From NCBI GenBank assembly GCA_028874915.1, contig JAPPHA010000032.1:192664-256663 (forward strand): DNA of 64,000 bases, written 5' to 3'. The notes beneath the pieces were generated by a model. That model made no database searches. It worked only from the letters and a program-made list of their open reading frames with translations, and was not told where the DNA came from. Below, one piece after another: positions 1-9,664 of the stretch (position 1 is its first letter; every line of letters starts with the position of its first letter). Both the position numbers and the translations under genes were made by a program. Origin of the DNA: Paracoccaceae bacterium. Its GTDB lineage: Bacteria; Pseudomonadota; Alphaproteobacteria; Rhodobacterales; Rhodobacteraceae.

Positions 1-1191
1 GACCGAGCCGTCGTCAAGCGTCATGCGGACTCGATGGGGCCACCACCAGGTCTCGTCGGGAACCGGTTCCGTTCTCGGATTGACGCGGACGGTCCGGGTC
101 TTCTCCAGGACGACCTGATCGCTCACGACCTGGTTCGGGTCAAAGTCCTTGAGCGCAATGCGGCCCCGGGTGAGCGCCACGGACAGCGTGTAGGGAATGC
201 TGAACTGGGCCGCGACCCGGGGGTCATCGCCGGGTTCAAAAGGACGGCCGCAAAGATCGAAAACGATTTGCGAGGACTCGACGTCGACTGCGCGGACCCG
301 TTCCGGCAGCTCCGGATCCTCGGCCATCATGTCGAAGGTCAGGTCCAGCCCCGGATGTGTCGACCGGCAACTGGGATACGGCTTGATGCTGGTCTCGGCG
401 ACACTGTAGCGGGTTCCGATCCCCGAGAGTCCCGAATCCAGATCCGCCCGGCCCTCGGCAAACAGGACATTGAGACCGTATTTTCCGGTCAGGAAATTGG
501 CCGAACCCTTGATGCCGGCCTCGGCGCTGTAGGCGCTCTGGACTGCCTGCCCGGCCGAAATCCCGCAAAGGATGTTCTTGCCGTTGACCCGGTCGGTGAG
601 CGGCTGACGGCTCAACCCCGCCTGTTCGGCGGCAATTCCCATGGCCGACATGATGCCGTCCTCACCGAGGCCGAGAAGCCGGGCGGCACCGGCGGCGGCG
701 CCGATATGTGCAGGAACGCCAGTCGCCATCACGCCGTCATGATAGTGCGGGTTGAGAGTGGCTCCCACCTGGCAGGCGATGTCAAAGGCCACGGTCGCGG
801 CGGCGACGAATTCGCGTCCTGCCGTCTCTCCCTCGTCAAGTCCGGCCGCTTCGGCGACAGCGAGAAGCGTCGGGAAGATCACGGCGCTCGCATGCACCGC
901 CGAGTCGTCATGCGTGTCGTCCCATTCCCACCAATGGGCCATCACGCCGCCGACAAAAGCCGCCGACGGGGCCGGCAACCGAAGGGGACTCCCGGCGACC
1001 GAACTTTCCTCGGCCCCGCCCCAGGCGACGTGCCGGGCCAGAAGGTTGCGGCATTCCTCGCTCCTCAACCCTGCGAGAATGACGCCGGCCGTGTCGATCA
1101 GCAGCGTCGACACGGCGTCACGGGCCTCGCCCGGAATAGCCTCCCACTGCAGTCCCGCGGCGTGCCGGGCCAATCGGTCTTCATGTGTCAT
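1..1191 (-). CDS. MmgE/PrpD family protein (3' end beyond window)
   Basis: Reading the minus strand from the ATG at 1191 gives 397 uninterrupted codons that run off the left edge, so the C-terminus is missing. The protein has the MmgE/PrpD (2-methylcitrate dehydratase-like) pattern. A Trp/Asp-rich stretch (HWWEWDDTHDDSAVHAS) near residues 77-93 is followed by FPTLLAVAEA, and the alpha-helical N-terminal half is Ala/Gly-rich. A strong Shine-Dalgarno (AGGAGG/AGGAG) lies just upstream of the ATG and fixes the start. It is the last visible gene of the minus-strand operon with dppC, dppB, the binding protein and the M19 protein. Family members dehydrate or isomerise varied hydroxy-acids, so the substrate cannot be named. 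The link to the transporter is inferred from context. Confidence 0.9.
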   Translation of the reverse strand, partial: MTHEDRLARHAAGLQWEAIPGEARDAVSTLLIDTAGVILAGLRSEECRNLLARHVAWGGAEESSVAGSPLRLPAPSAAFVGGVMAHWWEWDDTHDDSAVHASAVIFPTLLAVAEAAGLDEGETAGREFVAAATVAFDIACQVGATLNPHYHDGVMATGVPAHIGAAAGAARLLGLGEDGIMSAMGIAAEQAGLSRQPLTDRVNGKNILCGISAGQAVQSAYSAEAGIKGSANFLTGKYGLNVLFAEGRADLDSGLSGIGTRYSVAETSIKPYPSCRSTHPGLDLTFDMMAEDPELPERVRAVDVESSQIVFDLCGRPFEPGDDPRVAAQFSIPYTLSVALTRGRIALKDFDPNQVVSDQVVLEKTRTVRVNPRTEPVPDETWWWPHRVRMTLDDGSV

Positions 1192-1332
1192 GGCTTGTCT
1201 CCTTCCTCCTCTCGATGTCCGGAACGCCACATGTCCGGCCCGGTGCCGCGCGGACCCTCCAGGCGTCACTCCCGCCGTTCCTGCGGGGCCGGCACGGGCG
1301 GAGCCGGTTCCGGTCGGTCATCAATCCCTGTC

Positions 1333-2166
1333 CTATCGTTCTTCCACCACCTGCGGATTGATCACGTCGTTGAGGCCGTCGCCGATCAGGTTGGTGCTGA
1401 GCACGGCCAGAAAGATCAGCAGCCCCGGGAACAGGGCCGCCCACCAGGCGAACTGGATGAAGGGCCGTGACTGATACAGCATGACGCCCAGGCTGACCCG
1501 GCTGGGATCGCCGAGACCGAGGAAACTGAGACCCGCCTCGGTCAGCATGGCGCGGCCGACCAGCAGCGTGCTGCTGACAATGATCGGTCCCATGGCGTTG
1601 GGAAGGATTTCACGAAAGATGACCGTGGAGTCGCTGGCGCCACTCAACCTGGCGGCGTCCACGAACTGCCGCGACTTGAGCGACAGGAACTCGGCGCGGG
1701 TCAGCCGGGCAATTGCCGGCCAGGAGAGGACGGCGATCGCAACAATGATGTTGACGACGCTGGCGCTGAACAGGGCGACCAGGACGACGGCCAGGAAGAA
1801 CTGCGGCACAACCTGGAACAGCTCCGTGATGCGCATCAGGGCATGATCCATCAGACCGCCGAAATACCCGGACATGCTGCCGACCAGAATTCCGAGGAAC
1901 GTCGAGGCCAATGCCGCGACGACGCCGACCAGGAGTGATACGCGAACACCGAAGACGGCCCGGCTGAACACGTCCCGTCCCAGTTCATCGGTCCCCATGA
2001 AGTGCACCGTACCCGGCGCCAGTGCACGCCGGTCGATTCCGACAATCTCGGGGTCGAAGGGTGCCACGACGGGTCCGAGGACCGACACCAGGACCAGGAC
2101 GACCAGGATGACGAGGCCAAGGACCGACAGCCAGTTCCGGAAATAGAGCCGCCAGTGCTCGGTCAT
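1333..2166 (-). CDS. DppC/OppC-type ABC transporter permease
   Basis: A 277-aa inner-membrane permease of a peptide/nickel-type (family 5) ABC importer. It starts with a short cytoplasmic tail and TM1 (residues about 14-34). A periplasmic segment contains GTDELGRDVFSR, the hallmark of DppC/OppC proteins. The C-terminal half has the binding-protein-dependent transport signature around EAGLSFLGLG. Length is normal for the family. Its ATG overlaps the stop of the upstream dppB-like gene by 4 nt (ATGA), indicating translational coupling. The 166 nt downstream of it lead to the MmgE/PrpD gene. No ATPase subunit is present in the visible part of the operon, so it must lie beyond the left edge or elsewhere. 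Confidence 0.95.
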   Translation of the reverse strand: MTEHWRLYFRNWLSVLGLVILVVLVLVSVLGPVVAPFDPEIVGIDRRALAPGTVHFMGTDELGRDVFSRAVFGVRVSLLVGVVAALASTFLGILVGSMSGYFGGLMDHALMRITELFQVVPQFFLAVVLVALFSASVVNIIVAIAVLSWPAIARLTRAEFLSLKSRQFVDAARLSGASDSTVIFREILPNAMGPIIVSSTLLVGRAMLTEAGLSFLGLGDPSRVSLGVMLYQSRPFIQFAWWAALFPGLLIFLAVLSTNLIGDGLNDVINPQVVEER

Positions 2167-3143
2167 TGAAAACTGACCCTCGGGTCAATGGCGCGGTAGA
2201 GGACGTCCGTCAGCAGGTTGACGATGATGACGAAGGAGGAAATGACCATGAACAGGCCCATCAGCAGCGGGAAGTCCCGTGCCGAGACCGCATCGAACAT
2301 CAGGCGGCCGAGGCCCGGCCAGGCGAACACGGTCTCGGTGAGAACCGATCCGGCCAGCAGCCATTCGAGATTGAGTCCGAGAATGGTCACGATCGGCAGA
2401 AGCGTGTTGGGAACCGCATGCCGAAATACGACGCGCCGGTCGGAGACCCCCTTCGCCCGGGCGGTAATGATGAAGTCCTCGGTCATCACCTGCTGCATCT
2501 TGACCCGCGTCACCCGGAAGATCAGCGCCAACTGGAACGCGCTGTAGGTGATCACCGGCAGAACCAGATGGTGGGCCACATCCTTGACCAGCCCCCAGCC
2601 CGTCTGCGGATTGCGGATGTCGTACATCCCCTGGGCCGGGAACCAGCCGAGCTGGATTGAGAATACCGAGAGCATGATAAGACCGAGAAAAAACACGGGC
2701 ATCGAGTAGCCGAGAATCGAAAGGATCACGGCAATCCGGTCGGCGATCGTGTCCTTTCGGGTTCCGGCATAGAGGCCGAGCAGGATGCCGGCAATGCTGC
2801 TGACCACGAAGGCGGTGCCCATGAGCAGCAGGCTCGCCGGCAACCGGCTCATGATGAGGTCGAACACGTCCTGCCGGTACCGGAGCGAAAACCCCAGATT
2901 CAACTGCAGGACATTGCCGAGATAGCTCAAGAACTGGACGTGGAGCGGACGGTCGAGACCGAATTCCGCCCGGGTCTGTTCGATCAGTTCCTCGCTGGCG
3001 AAACCCCCTTCTCCGATCAACAGGTGGATGGGGTCGCCAGGCGCCGAATGAATGAGGATGAAATTGATGGTCATGACGACAAAGATCAGCGGAACGGCCT
3101 GCAGGAGCCGGCCGGTCACATAGCCTCTCAATGTCCGGCCCAC
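2163..3143 (-). CDS. DppB/OppB-type ABC transporter permease
   Basis: A 326-aa permease partner of the DppC-like protein. The N-terminus carries the family-typical segment INFILIHSAPGDP (residues about 26-38). Next come an EFGLDRPL stretch before the second membrane segment and a C-terminal transport domain with ARAKGVSDRRVV and VFAWPGLGRL. Length and motif order match DppB/OppB. The gene sits between the binding-protein gene (about 258 nt upstream) and dppC (4-nt overlap downstream), the usual order of these operons. Substrate is probably a peptide or peptide-like compound, inferred from the neighbouring M19 dipeptidase homologue. Family-5 permeases also serve opines, sugars and nickel. Confidence 0.95.
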   Translation of the reverse strand: MGRTLRGYVTGRLLQAVPLIFVVMTINFILIHSAPGDPIHLLIGEGGFASEELIEQTRAEFGLDRPLHVQFLSYLGNVLQLNLGFSLRYRQDVFDLIMSRLPASLLLMGTAFVVSSIAGILLGLYAGTRKDTIADRIAVILSILGYSMPVFFLGLIMLSVFSIQLGWFPAQGMYDIRNPQTGWGLVKDVAHHLVLPVITYSAFQLALIFRVTRVKMQQVMTEDFIITARAKGVSDRRVVFRHAVPNTLLPIVTILGLNLEWLLAGSVLTETVFAWPGLGRLMFDAVSARDFPLLMGLFMVISSFVIIVNLLTDVLYRAIDPRVSFQ

Positions 3144-3401
3144 CGTCTAGGTCCCTCGTTCCGTTGCGGTCATTTGCTGTCGTCCGCCTTTCGCGACCGG
3201 AATTGCCCGGCCGACCATCGCGGGTCCGAAGCCCGGATCTCGTGCCCGAAGCCGGGAACCCGTCGTAACGCGGGCGGCAGCCGGTCCCGATTGCCGCTGC
3301 CGCCCGCCGTCGTTTGCCACGCGCCGCCCGGAGAAGACGCCCACGCCGTCATGCCGGAAGGCACGCCCGTGTTCGCCCATGCGCCGGACCGGCAACGCGG
3401 T

Positions 3402-5048
3402 CTATTTCATGTAGGCCCCTTCGACACTTCCGTTGTATCCAATCGGGCCGGTGATCACATCGGCGAAGCTGGACCGGACCAGTTGCATGTTGGGCATCCC
3501 GAAGAGCGGATTGCCGGGCAGTTCGTCCATGAGGATTTCCTGGATCTGCCGCCAGACCTCGGCCCGTTCGGCGACATCCGTAATCGTCACCTCGATGTCC
3601 GTCAGTCGATCGTAGTCTTCGTTGACCCATCCCGCGGCATTGGCGAAGGCATTGCCGATCGTCGTCGACTTGTACCGGTGAACGACCGACAGCGTCGGGT
3701 CGGGAGACGTGGTGAACAGCTGGTGCGCCATGTCGAAATCGCGCTTGGTGAACACCTTCTCGATGAAAGACGGCCTGTCATAGGACTGGATCTCGATGCC
3801 GATACCGACTTCCGCGAGCTGGCTCCGGATGACCTCGGCAGCCCGGCCCTCGAACGCCCGGCCGAAGGCCCAGAACAGGCGCAGGTCGAAACGTTTACCG
3901 TCGGCATCCCGGGCAAACCCGGCAGCATCCAGCATTTCGTTGGCCTTTGCCGGGTCATGCGGATAGTCGTACTGCGGGAAATAGACCCATTTGACACCGC
4001 TATGGATGTGGGCATGGGCCGCCTTGCTGGCCCCGAACATTGCCGCTTCCGCAATGTCGTCCTTGTTCAGCGCATGCGCGATGGCCTGACGAACCGCCTT
4101 GTGCTGAAGATACGGGTTGTCGTGGTTCATCAGCAGGTTTTCGTTGGTGCCCGTGGCCTCGTTCCCGTGTTCGATGATATCGAATCGTGGATCCGCCTGG
4201 TACTGCTTCACCCGCTCGTACGGCAGGATGTAGGAGTGGATCATGTCGATATCGCCATTCTCGAGCGCTGCCAGCCGTCCCGCTTCATCGGGAAGGAACT
4301 GGATCACCACCCGGTCGAGATGGGGCAGATCCGGCTTGAAATAGTTGTCATTGCGGACCAGCGCGATATGGCTGCCCCGGACCCATGCATCAAAGACGAA
4401 GGGGCCGGTCCCGACCCTGGGTTCGGTCAACTGCGGGTTGTCCTTGTCGACCTTTCCTTCCCAGACGTGCTTCGGCCGGATCAGCGTTCCGGAGTTGTAG
4501 TCCGCCAAAATCGTCAGGAGCGGCGCAAAGGGTTCCTTCAGCTTGATGATGACGGTGTGGTCACCGTCTGCGCTGAAGGATTCGACGCGCGGGCACCAGG
4601 TCTTGGCGCGATTGTGCATCGCGCAGGTCAGTTCGCTGAACGTGAAGACCACGTCCGCGGCCGTGAACGGCGTGCCGTCATGCCAGGTGACGTCGTCGCG
4701 CAGGGTGAACGTGTAGGTCAAGCCGTCGGGAGAGATGTCCCAACTGGCCGCCAGTTCGGGATGCGGCGCAAACTCGAAGTCCAGCGTCATCAGGTTGTTG
4801 TATATGTTGGTCATCGTCGTCAGCGCGCCGAAGTCCTTCCCGAACAGGTAGTCCAGCGTCGCCGGCTCGTTTTCGATCACCTTGATGAAGGTGCCGCCCT
4901 TCTGTTGGGCGAGCGCCGGCGAGACCGCCAGCCCGCTGCCCAGAACGGCAGCCGCGGCCACCGATACCGCAAGCGCGGTCCTCCGCGTCCCGGCAAAGAT
5001 CATGTTGCTGGTGGCGGTCCGTCCCGCACGGTTGTCACTGTGATTCAT
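3402..5048 (-). CDS. ABC transporter periplasmic substrate-binding protein, family 5
   Basis: A 548-aa extracytoplasmic solute receptor. The N-terminus carries an export signal (residues about 20-48) with twin arginines (TRRTAL) and a likely cleavage after SPALA. The mature part shows SBP_bac_5 features: PATLDYLFG near the start, LRDDVTWHDGTPFTAADVVF around residue 115, GTGPFVFDAW around 210, and the hinge region with QAIAHALNKDDI. It begins 1 nt after the stop of the M19 gene (stop at 5050-5052), so the two are co-transcribed. A gap of about 258 nt separates it from the permeases. Such a gap after a binding-protein gene often holds an mRNA-stabilising hairpin, but I did not find a convincing one. 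Confidence 0.95.
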   Translation of the reverse strand: MNHSDNRAGRTATSNMIFAGTRRTALAVSVAAAAVLGSGLAVSPALAQQKGGTFIKVIENEPATLDYLFGKDFGALTTMTNIYNNLMTLDFEFAPHPELAASWDISPDGLTYTFTLRDDVTWHDGTPFTAADVVFTFSELTCAMHNRAKTWCPRVESFSADGDHTVIIKLKEPFAPLLTILADYNSGTLIRPKHVWEGKVDKDNPQLTEPRVGTGPFVFDAWVRGSHIALVRNDNYFKPDLPHLDRVVIQFLPDEAGRLAALENGDIDMIHSYILPYERVKQYQADPRFDIIEHGNEATGTNENLLMNHDNPYLQHKAVRQAIAHALNKDDIAEAAMFGASKAAHAHIHSGVKWVYFPQYDYPHDPAKANEMLDAAGFARDADGKRFDLRLFWAFGRAFEGRAAEVIRSQLAEVGIGIEIQSYDRPSFIEKVFTKRDFDMAHQLFTTSPDPTLSVVHRYKSTTIGNAFANAAGWVNEDYDRLTDIEVTITDVAERAEVWRQIQEILMDELPGNPLFGMPNMQLVRSSFADVITGPIGYNGSVEGAYMK

Positions 5049-5049
5049 G

Positions 5050-6147
5050 TTACCCCCCTTGACCTAGGACGCGCAGCCAGTTCTCGCCAAGTATCTTGGC
5101 CACGCTTTCATCGTCGTAGCCGCGGGCGACAAGCCCGCGGGTCAGGTCCGGAAGCTGGGAATGATTCTCCAGCCCCTTGGCGTACGGAACCGTGTCTCGT
5201 TCTTCGATCGTGCCGAGCATGTCCGGGCGCTTGACACGCCAGTAGGCCCAGCCGGCACCGACGGTCGGCGGCGCCTTTTTCATGGATGTCGTTGTTGCCG
5301 TGCCGTGCCCCGGCAACATTTCACCGAGTTCGACCCGGGCGATGGAATCGGTGTAGTCACCTCCGAATCCCACATGGTCGATACCGACGAGATCGACCAC
5401 GTAATCGATGTGGTCGAGCACCCCGTCGAGGCTGGCGGCGTAGAGATCATTGTTCACCATCCGGGGAAGCCCGGTGATTCCCATGACGCCGCCGGTCTCG
5501 GCCATGGCGATGATCTGTTCGTCGGTCTTGTTGCGCGACGTGTCGCTGATCGCCCGGACATTGGAATGGGTGAACAGGCAGGGCTGCGTCGACTCGCGGA
5601 TGGCGTCCATCGTGGTGGCATCACCGGAATGGGCGAGATCGACGAGGATTCCGAGGCGGTTCATTTCCCGAACGACGTCAACCCCGAAATAACTCAGCCC
5701 GCGGATTTCGCGGGTCCGTTCGCCGCAGCCGTCACCCAGCATGTTGCTCTCGGAATAGGTCAGCCCCATCACGCGGTAGCCGAGCTGCTTCATCAAGGTC
5801 AGATAGGCATAGTCTCCGTCAAGGCAGGCCGCATCCTGGGTGGCGAAGAGGATTCCCAACTTGCCGTCCCTCTTGGCCCGACGCATCTCCTCGACAGTGC
5901 GGACATGGGCCGCCACATCCGCATGCGCTTCGATGAAGCGCAAGACGTTGGCGACAGCCCTCACGGTCTCTGCCATGCCGGCATTGCCGCCGACCGTGAC
6001 CCACGCGACATCGACGCCACCATTCCGGGCCTGATTGAACCAGCGTTCCTTGGACGCGACATGAAAGAGAGCCGTCGAGTCGACGATCAGACACTCGTCG
6101 TGAAGCCGTTTCGCTCGCTCTTCCTGGTTTTCGGACAGGTCAAACAT
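5050..6147 (-). CDS. M19 (renal/membrane dipeptidase) family protein with altered metal site
   Basis: A 365-aa TIM-barrel amidohydrolase of the M19 family, first gene of the transport operon. Recognisable blocks are GYRVMGLTYSESN (around 145), LGILVDLAHSGD (His of the second-metal pair), CLFTHSNVRAISDTSRNKTD (second His) and GIDHVGFGGDYTD near residue 236. By eye the first-metal ligands of the family are not conserved. The usual DGHND (HxD) near the N-terminus reads DSTALF, and the bridging Glu segment (VEGGHS in classical members) reads ATQDAA. The protein may use one metal, bind metal differently, or have another activity. Position and operon suggest it processes the imported solute in the cytoplasm. 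No signal peptide is seen. Confidence 0.85.
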   Translation of the reverse strand: MFDLSENQEERAKRLHDECLIVDSTALFHVASKERWFNQARNGGVDVAWVTVGGNAGMAETVRAVANVLRFIEAHADVAAHVRTVEEMRRAKRDGKLGILFATQDAACLDGDYAYLTLMKQLGYRVMGLTYSESNMLGDGCGERTREIRGLSYFGVDVVREMNRLGILVDLAHSGDATTMDAIRESTQPCLFTHSNVRAISDTSRNKTDEQIIAMAETGGVMGITGLPRMVNNDLYAASLDGVLDHIDYVVDLVGIDHVGFGGDYTDSIARVELGEMLPGHGTATTTSMKKAPPTVGAGWAYWRVKRPDMLGTIEERDTVPYAKGLENHSQLPDLTRGLVARGYDDESVAKILGENWLRVLGQGG

Positions 6148-6544
6148 CTACAGAATCCTCTGCGACTATCGTTCGGGAATGGAATTCGGAGGATGGAATG
6201 GCGCCCACGGTCGGAACGACGTCCGGAAAATGGCGGAATGAACGCGGGAATCACGATGCCGGACATCCACTCAAGGCACAGCGAAACCCGATCCCCGCGA
6301 GGGCAGAAAACGATTTCACGCCTATGATCAACACGCCGATGGCTCGTTCATTTTTCATCCAACAGGAATCGATCCTAAAGTTACTGAACCGGTTTAACAA
6401 GCGCGACCGACGGCAGGACAAGTTTCGAAATCCGGCACCAGCGATTGGTGAACACCGGGGGGTGACCGAAAGGGATTCTGTTCGAGGCCAGGTGCCGGCC
6501 GCTCTCGTCGGGCTTCATGTCGACCGGACAGTCTTCCGTCCCGT
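6148..6544. promoter_or_regulatory. intergenic region upstream of the M19/ABC operon; possible operator 6385-6396
   Basis: About 400 nt without a gene, between the 3' end of pyruvate kinase and the start of the M19 operon; both are on the minus strand. The AT-richer part near 6330-6400 is the best place for the operon promoter. It includes TGAACCGGTTTA at 6385-6396, a near-perfect palindrome with central CG resembling LacI-family operators. No regulator gene is adjacent, so this is a weak call. Confidence 0.25.
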
Positions 6545-7990
6545 TCAGCCCTCGTCGCCTTTGAGGATCCGGCGTTCATCGGCCGGAGCAACGCGCAGGA
6601 TGTTTGTCGATCCCGTTGTGTTGAAGGGGATTCCGGCGGTCACGACGATCCGGTCCTCGCTGTCAGCGAAACCCCCGTCCCGGGCGGCCCGCGCGGCGTT
6701 CACCACAGCCTGCTTGAAACGGTAAAGCACGTCGGTCAACACACAGTGAAGCCCCCAGACGATACCGAGGCGCCGGGCCGTCGACTTGAGCGGCGTCAGG
6801 GCAATGATCGGGACCTTCGGCCGTTCCCGCGCCGCGAGGGCCGCGGTGGTTCCCGAATGGGTGAAGCAGCAGATCACCTTGATGTCCGTCGTCTCCGCAA
6901 CCCGCCGGGCCGCGACCGTGATGGCATCCGCCACCGTGCTTCGCTCGGCTGACCGGGAGGCCTCGATCACCTGTCGGTAAATCGCGTCCCGTTCCACTTC
7001 AATGGCCACATCATTCATCATCTTCACGGCCTCGACCGGATGGTCACCCGTCGCCGACTCGGCGGACAGCATGACTGCATCGGCGCCTTCATAGATGGCC
7101 GTAGCCACGTCCGAGACCTCGGCTCGGGTCGGAACCGGCGCGGCTGTCATGCTCTCCAGCATCTGGGTCGCGACCACCACCGGCTTTCCGGCGTTGCGGG
7201 ACGCCCGGACCAGCCGTTTCTGGATCGGCGGAACGTTTTGCACCGGCAGTTCAACACCGAGATCCCCCCGTGCCACCATGATACCGTCGGCATTTGCGAG
7301 GATTCCGTCGAACACGTCGACAGCCGCCGGTTTCTCGATCTTGGCCATGATGGCAGCCCGGCCCGCCACGAGTTCCCTGGCCTCGTCGAGGTCCTCCGGG
7401 CGCTGGACGAAGGAGAGCGCCAGCCAGTCGACGCCAATCGAACAGGCGAATTCGAGATCGTGCCGGTCCTTTTCCGAGAGGGCGCGGACCGGCAGGACTG
7501 CGTCGGGTACATGAACGCCCTTCCGGTCGGAAATCAAGCCGCCGACCTCGACCCGGCAGTTGGCGAAGTCCGCGGAGCAGGCGTCGACCCGAAGACGGAT
7601 CTGGCCATCATTCACCAGCAGCCTGGAGCCCGGCGACAGGGCCGCAAAGATCTCCGGGTGCGGCAGGCAGACTCGCGATCCGGTGCCGGCCGCTGGATCG
7701 AGATCGAACCGGAAGACGTCGCCGGAGGCCAGTTCCTCCTGTCCGTCGGCAAAATGCCCGCAGCGAAGTTTCGGCCCCTGCAGATCCGCCAGGATGCAGA
7801 TCGGCCGACAGGTTTCGGCCTCGACCTCGCGTACCCGTTGGTGACGGGCCGCGATTTCAGCGTGGCTGCCATGGCTCATGTTGAGCCGAAAGACGTCAGC
7901 GCCGGCCCGGAACATGGCAGCGATGATGTCCCCGGAATCCGATGCCGGGCCCAAAGTCGCCACGATCTTGACGTTCCGGTGCCTCCGCAC
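6545..7990 (-). CDS. pyk: pyruvate kinase
   Basis: A 481-aa cytoplasmic glycolytic enzyme transferring phosphate from phosphoenolpyruvate to ADP. The N-terminus reads KIVATLGPAS followed by RLNMSHGSH (substrate and Mg/K site). The active-site signature IMAKIEKPAAVDVFDGIL lies near residues 223-240, followed by VARGDLGVELP and VVATQMLESM. The C-terminal allosteric domain is present (CFTHSGTTAALAARERP, then IALTP). Length fits the family. The ATG at 7990 is preceded by a GA-rich stretch. It stands alone: neighbours on both sides are separated by gaps of 225-400 nt. Confidence 0.97.
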   Translation of the reverse strand: MRRHRNVKIVATLGPASDSGDIIAAMFRAGADVFRLNMSHGSHAEIAARHQRVREVEAETCRPICILADLQGPKLRCGHFADGQEELASGDVFRFDLDPAAGTGSRVCLPHPEIFAALSPGSRLLVNDGQIRLRVDACSADFANCRVEVGGLISDRKGVHVPDAVLPVRALSEKDRHDLEFACSIGVDWLALSFVQRPEDLDEARELVAGRAAIMAKIEKPAAVDVFDGILANADGIMVARGDLGVELPVQNVPPIQKRLVRASRNAGKPVVVATQMLESMTAAPVPTRAEVSDVATAIYEGADAVMLSAESATGDHPVEAVKMMNDVAIEVERDAIYRQVIEASRSAERSTVADAITVAARRVAETTDIKVICCFTHSGTTAALAARERPKVPIIALTPLKSTARRLGIVWGLHCVLTDVLYRFKQAVVNAARAARDGGFADSEDRIVVTAGIPFNTTGSTNILRVAPADERRILKGDEG

Positions 7991-8215
7991 GGTTTCCTCC
8001 CCGACCTGTCCGCGTCTCCGTCTCGAAGGATTCCGGACGGCGGGCCAGCCGGCCCGACGGCAGGTCCTGCCTATACGAGCCCCGCCCGGATGTCACCTGA
8101 CGCACGGATGTCCGCCCGGCGTCGCCGATGGGCGAAACGGGTTTGGCGCTTGAAATCCCCTCCCCGCTCGGATCTGAGGCGACCCGGACACCCTGCATGA
8201 AACGGATGGTCGACG

Positions 8216-9664
8216 ATGAACCCGCCCAACATCATCCTCGTGATGTCGGACAACCAGCAGGCCGCAATGCTTGGGTGTTACGGCAATCCCGAGATCCACA
8301 GCCCCAATCTCGATCGCCTGGCCCAAACGGGTCTTCGGTTCGACCGGGCCTACTGTCCGAACGCCTTCTGTTCGCCCTGTCGGGCCTCGGCACTGACCGG
8401 CATGCTGCCCTCAGGCCACGGGATCCACTCCTGGATCGACGACCGGAACCGGGCCGACTGGCCCCGAGGCTGGCATGCGCTTGACGGGATCGACACTCTG
8501 CCGGAAGCCCTGAAACGCCTCGGCTACCGGACCGGGATCTTCGGAAAGTACCACCTCGGTGAAACGGCAAGCGCCGGTGCCGGCTGGGACGACTGGGTAA
8601 CCATGGAGGACGGCCATGTGCGTTCCTTCTACCGGAACCGGATCCACGACAACGGACACAGCTTTGACCAGCCGGAGGACCGGCATGCGGTGGATGTCTT
8701 CGCTGACCGGGCACTCGAATTCATCGGCAGCAGCCGACACCCGTACTTTGCCTTCGTTCCCTTCCCCGCGCCTTACGGGCACTGGCCGGCAACCCGGGAC
8801 GGCATCCGCAACTGCTGGTCCGGACATTACGACGAGTGCCCGGTCGCGAGCATTCCGCGATCCGGCCTGTCATCGGAGGCGGTCGCCCATTACGATGCGA
8901 TACGGACGGCGAGCGGCGGCGGACTCGACTTCTCGATGCTGATGCGGGCGCCGAATGACCTCCCGACGCTCAGGAACTATTTCAGTCAGATCAGCCTGGT
9001 CGACGAGGCCGTCGGGCGGATTGCCCGGGCGGCGCCGGACGCGTTGATCCTCTTTGCGGCTGATCACGGTCTGTCGCTCGGACAGCATGGATTCTGAGGT
9101 CACGGCGCGGCGACCTTTCCTTCGAACCTGCATCGTGCCGCCCACTCGATTCCCCTGATCGCGAATCGCGCCGGTCAGGTTCCGGCCGGCCGGATCCGGA
9201 CCCTGGTTTCCGGCATGGATCTCTACGCGACGATTCTCGACTATGCCGGGGGACAACCCGACCAAGACCGTCCGAGCCGGTCGTTCGCCGCGTTGCTGCG
9301 CGGCGAAACCCCCGCCGACTGGGGGCCGGACGAGGTCTTCTCGGAACAGGAGGAGACCCGGGTCATTCGCACGCCGGAATGGGCCTTCTTTCGGCGCTTT
9401 CGGACAGGCCGCGCGCCCGAATTGCCAGACGCACTCTTCAACGTCGCGGACGACCCCGACGAGACCGTCAACCTGGCCGGAGACACGGGCCATGCGGCTG
9501 TCGCCGCCGGTCTTTCCGCCCGGATCGACGCCTTCTTCGACCGCCATTCCCGCGGTGAAGCCGATCTCTGGTGCGGCGGGCGTCCTATCCAGAACTCCAT
9601 GATAACGAGCTTCTGGCGCCGGGTCTGGGGAGAGGACTGGACACCGGTCTACGCCTACCGCTGA
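8216..9664 (+). pseudogene. sulfatase family gene interrupted by an in-frame TGA
   Basis: One continuous frame of 483 codons encodes a type I (formylglycine) sulfatase, with a single TGA at 9095-9097. The N-terminus has the NIILVMSDNQ metal-site block. FCSPCRAS at residues 51-58 contains the C-x-P-x-R signature whose Cys52 is converted to formylglycine. ADHGLSLGQHG precedes the stop. Downstream, in the same frame, come GHGAATFPSNLH, the typical continuation, and a normal C-terminal part with a final motif around DDPDETVNLA. Family members usually have Trp in the HG-x-W-GHG stretch, so the change is most simply TGG to TGA. The 293-residue product would lack the C-terminal subdomain. Sequencing error or readthrough cannot be excluded. 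Other genes here end normally with TGA, so recoding is unlikely. Confidence 0.85.

Noticed and set aside
2940..5234. 764-codon plus-strand open frame
   Set aside because: It is antisense to the dppB-like, binding-protein and M19 genes, has no domain, and exists because GC-rich genes leave long open frames on the opposite strand.
9095..9097. TGA read as Trp or selenocysteine (recoded genome)
   Set aside because: Several sound genes here end with TGA (for example those ending at 12756 and 14200). The expected residue is Trp, not Cys, and no SECIS-like hairpin stands out.
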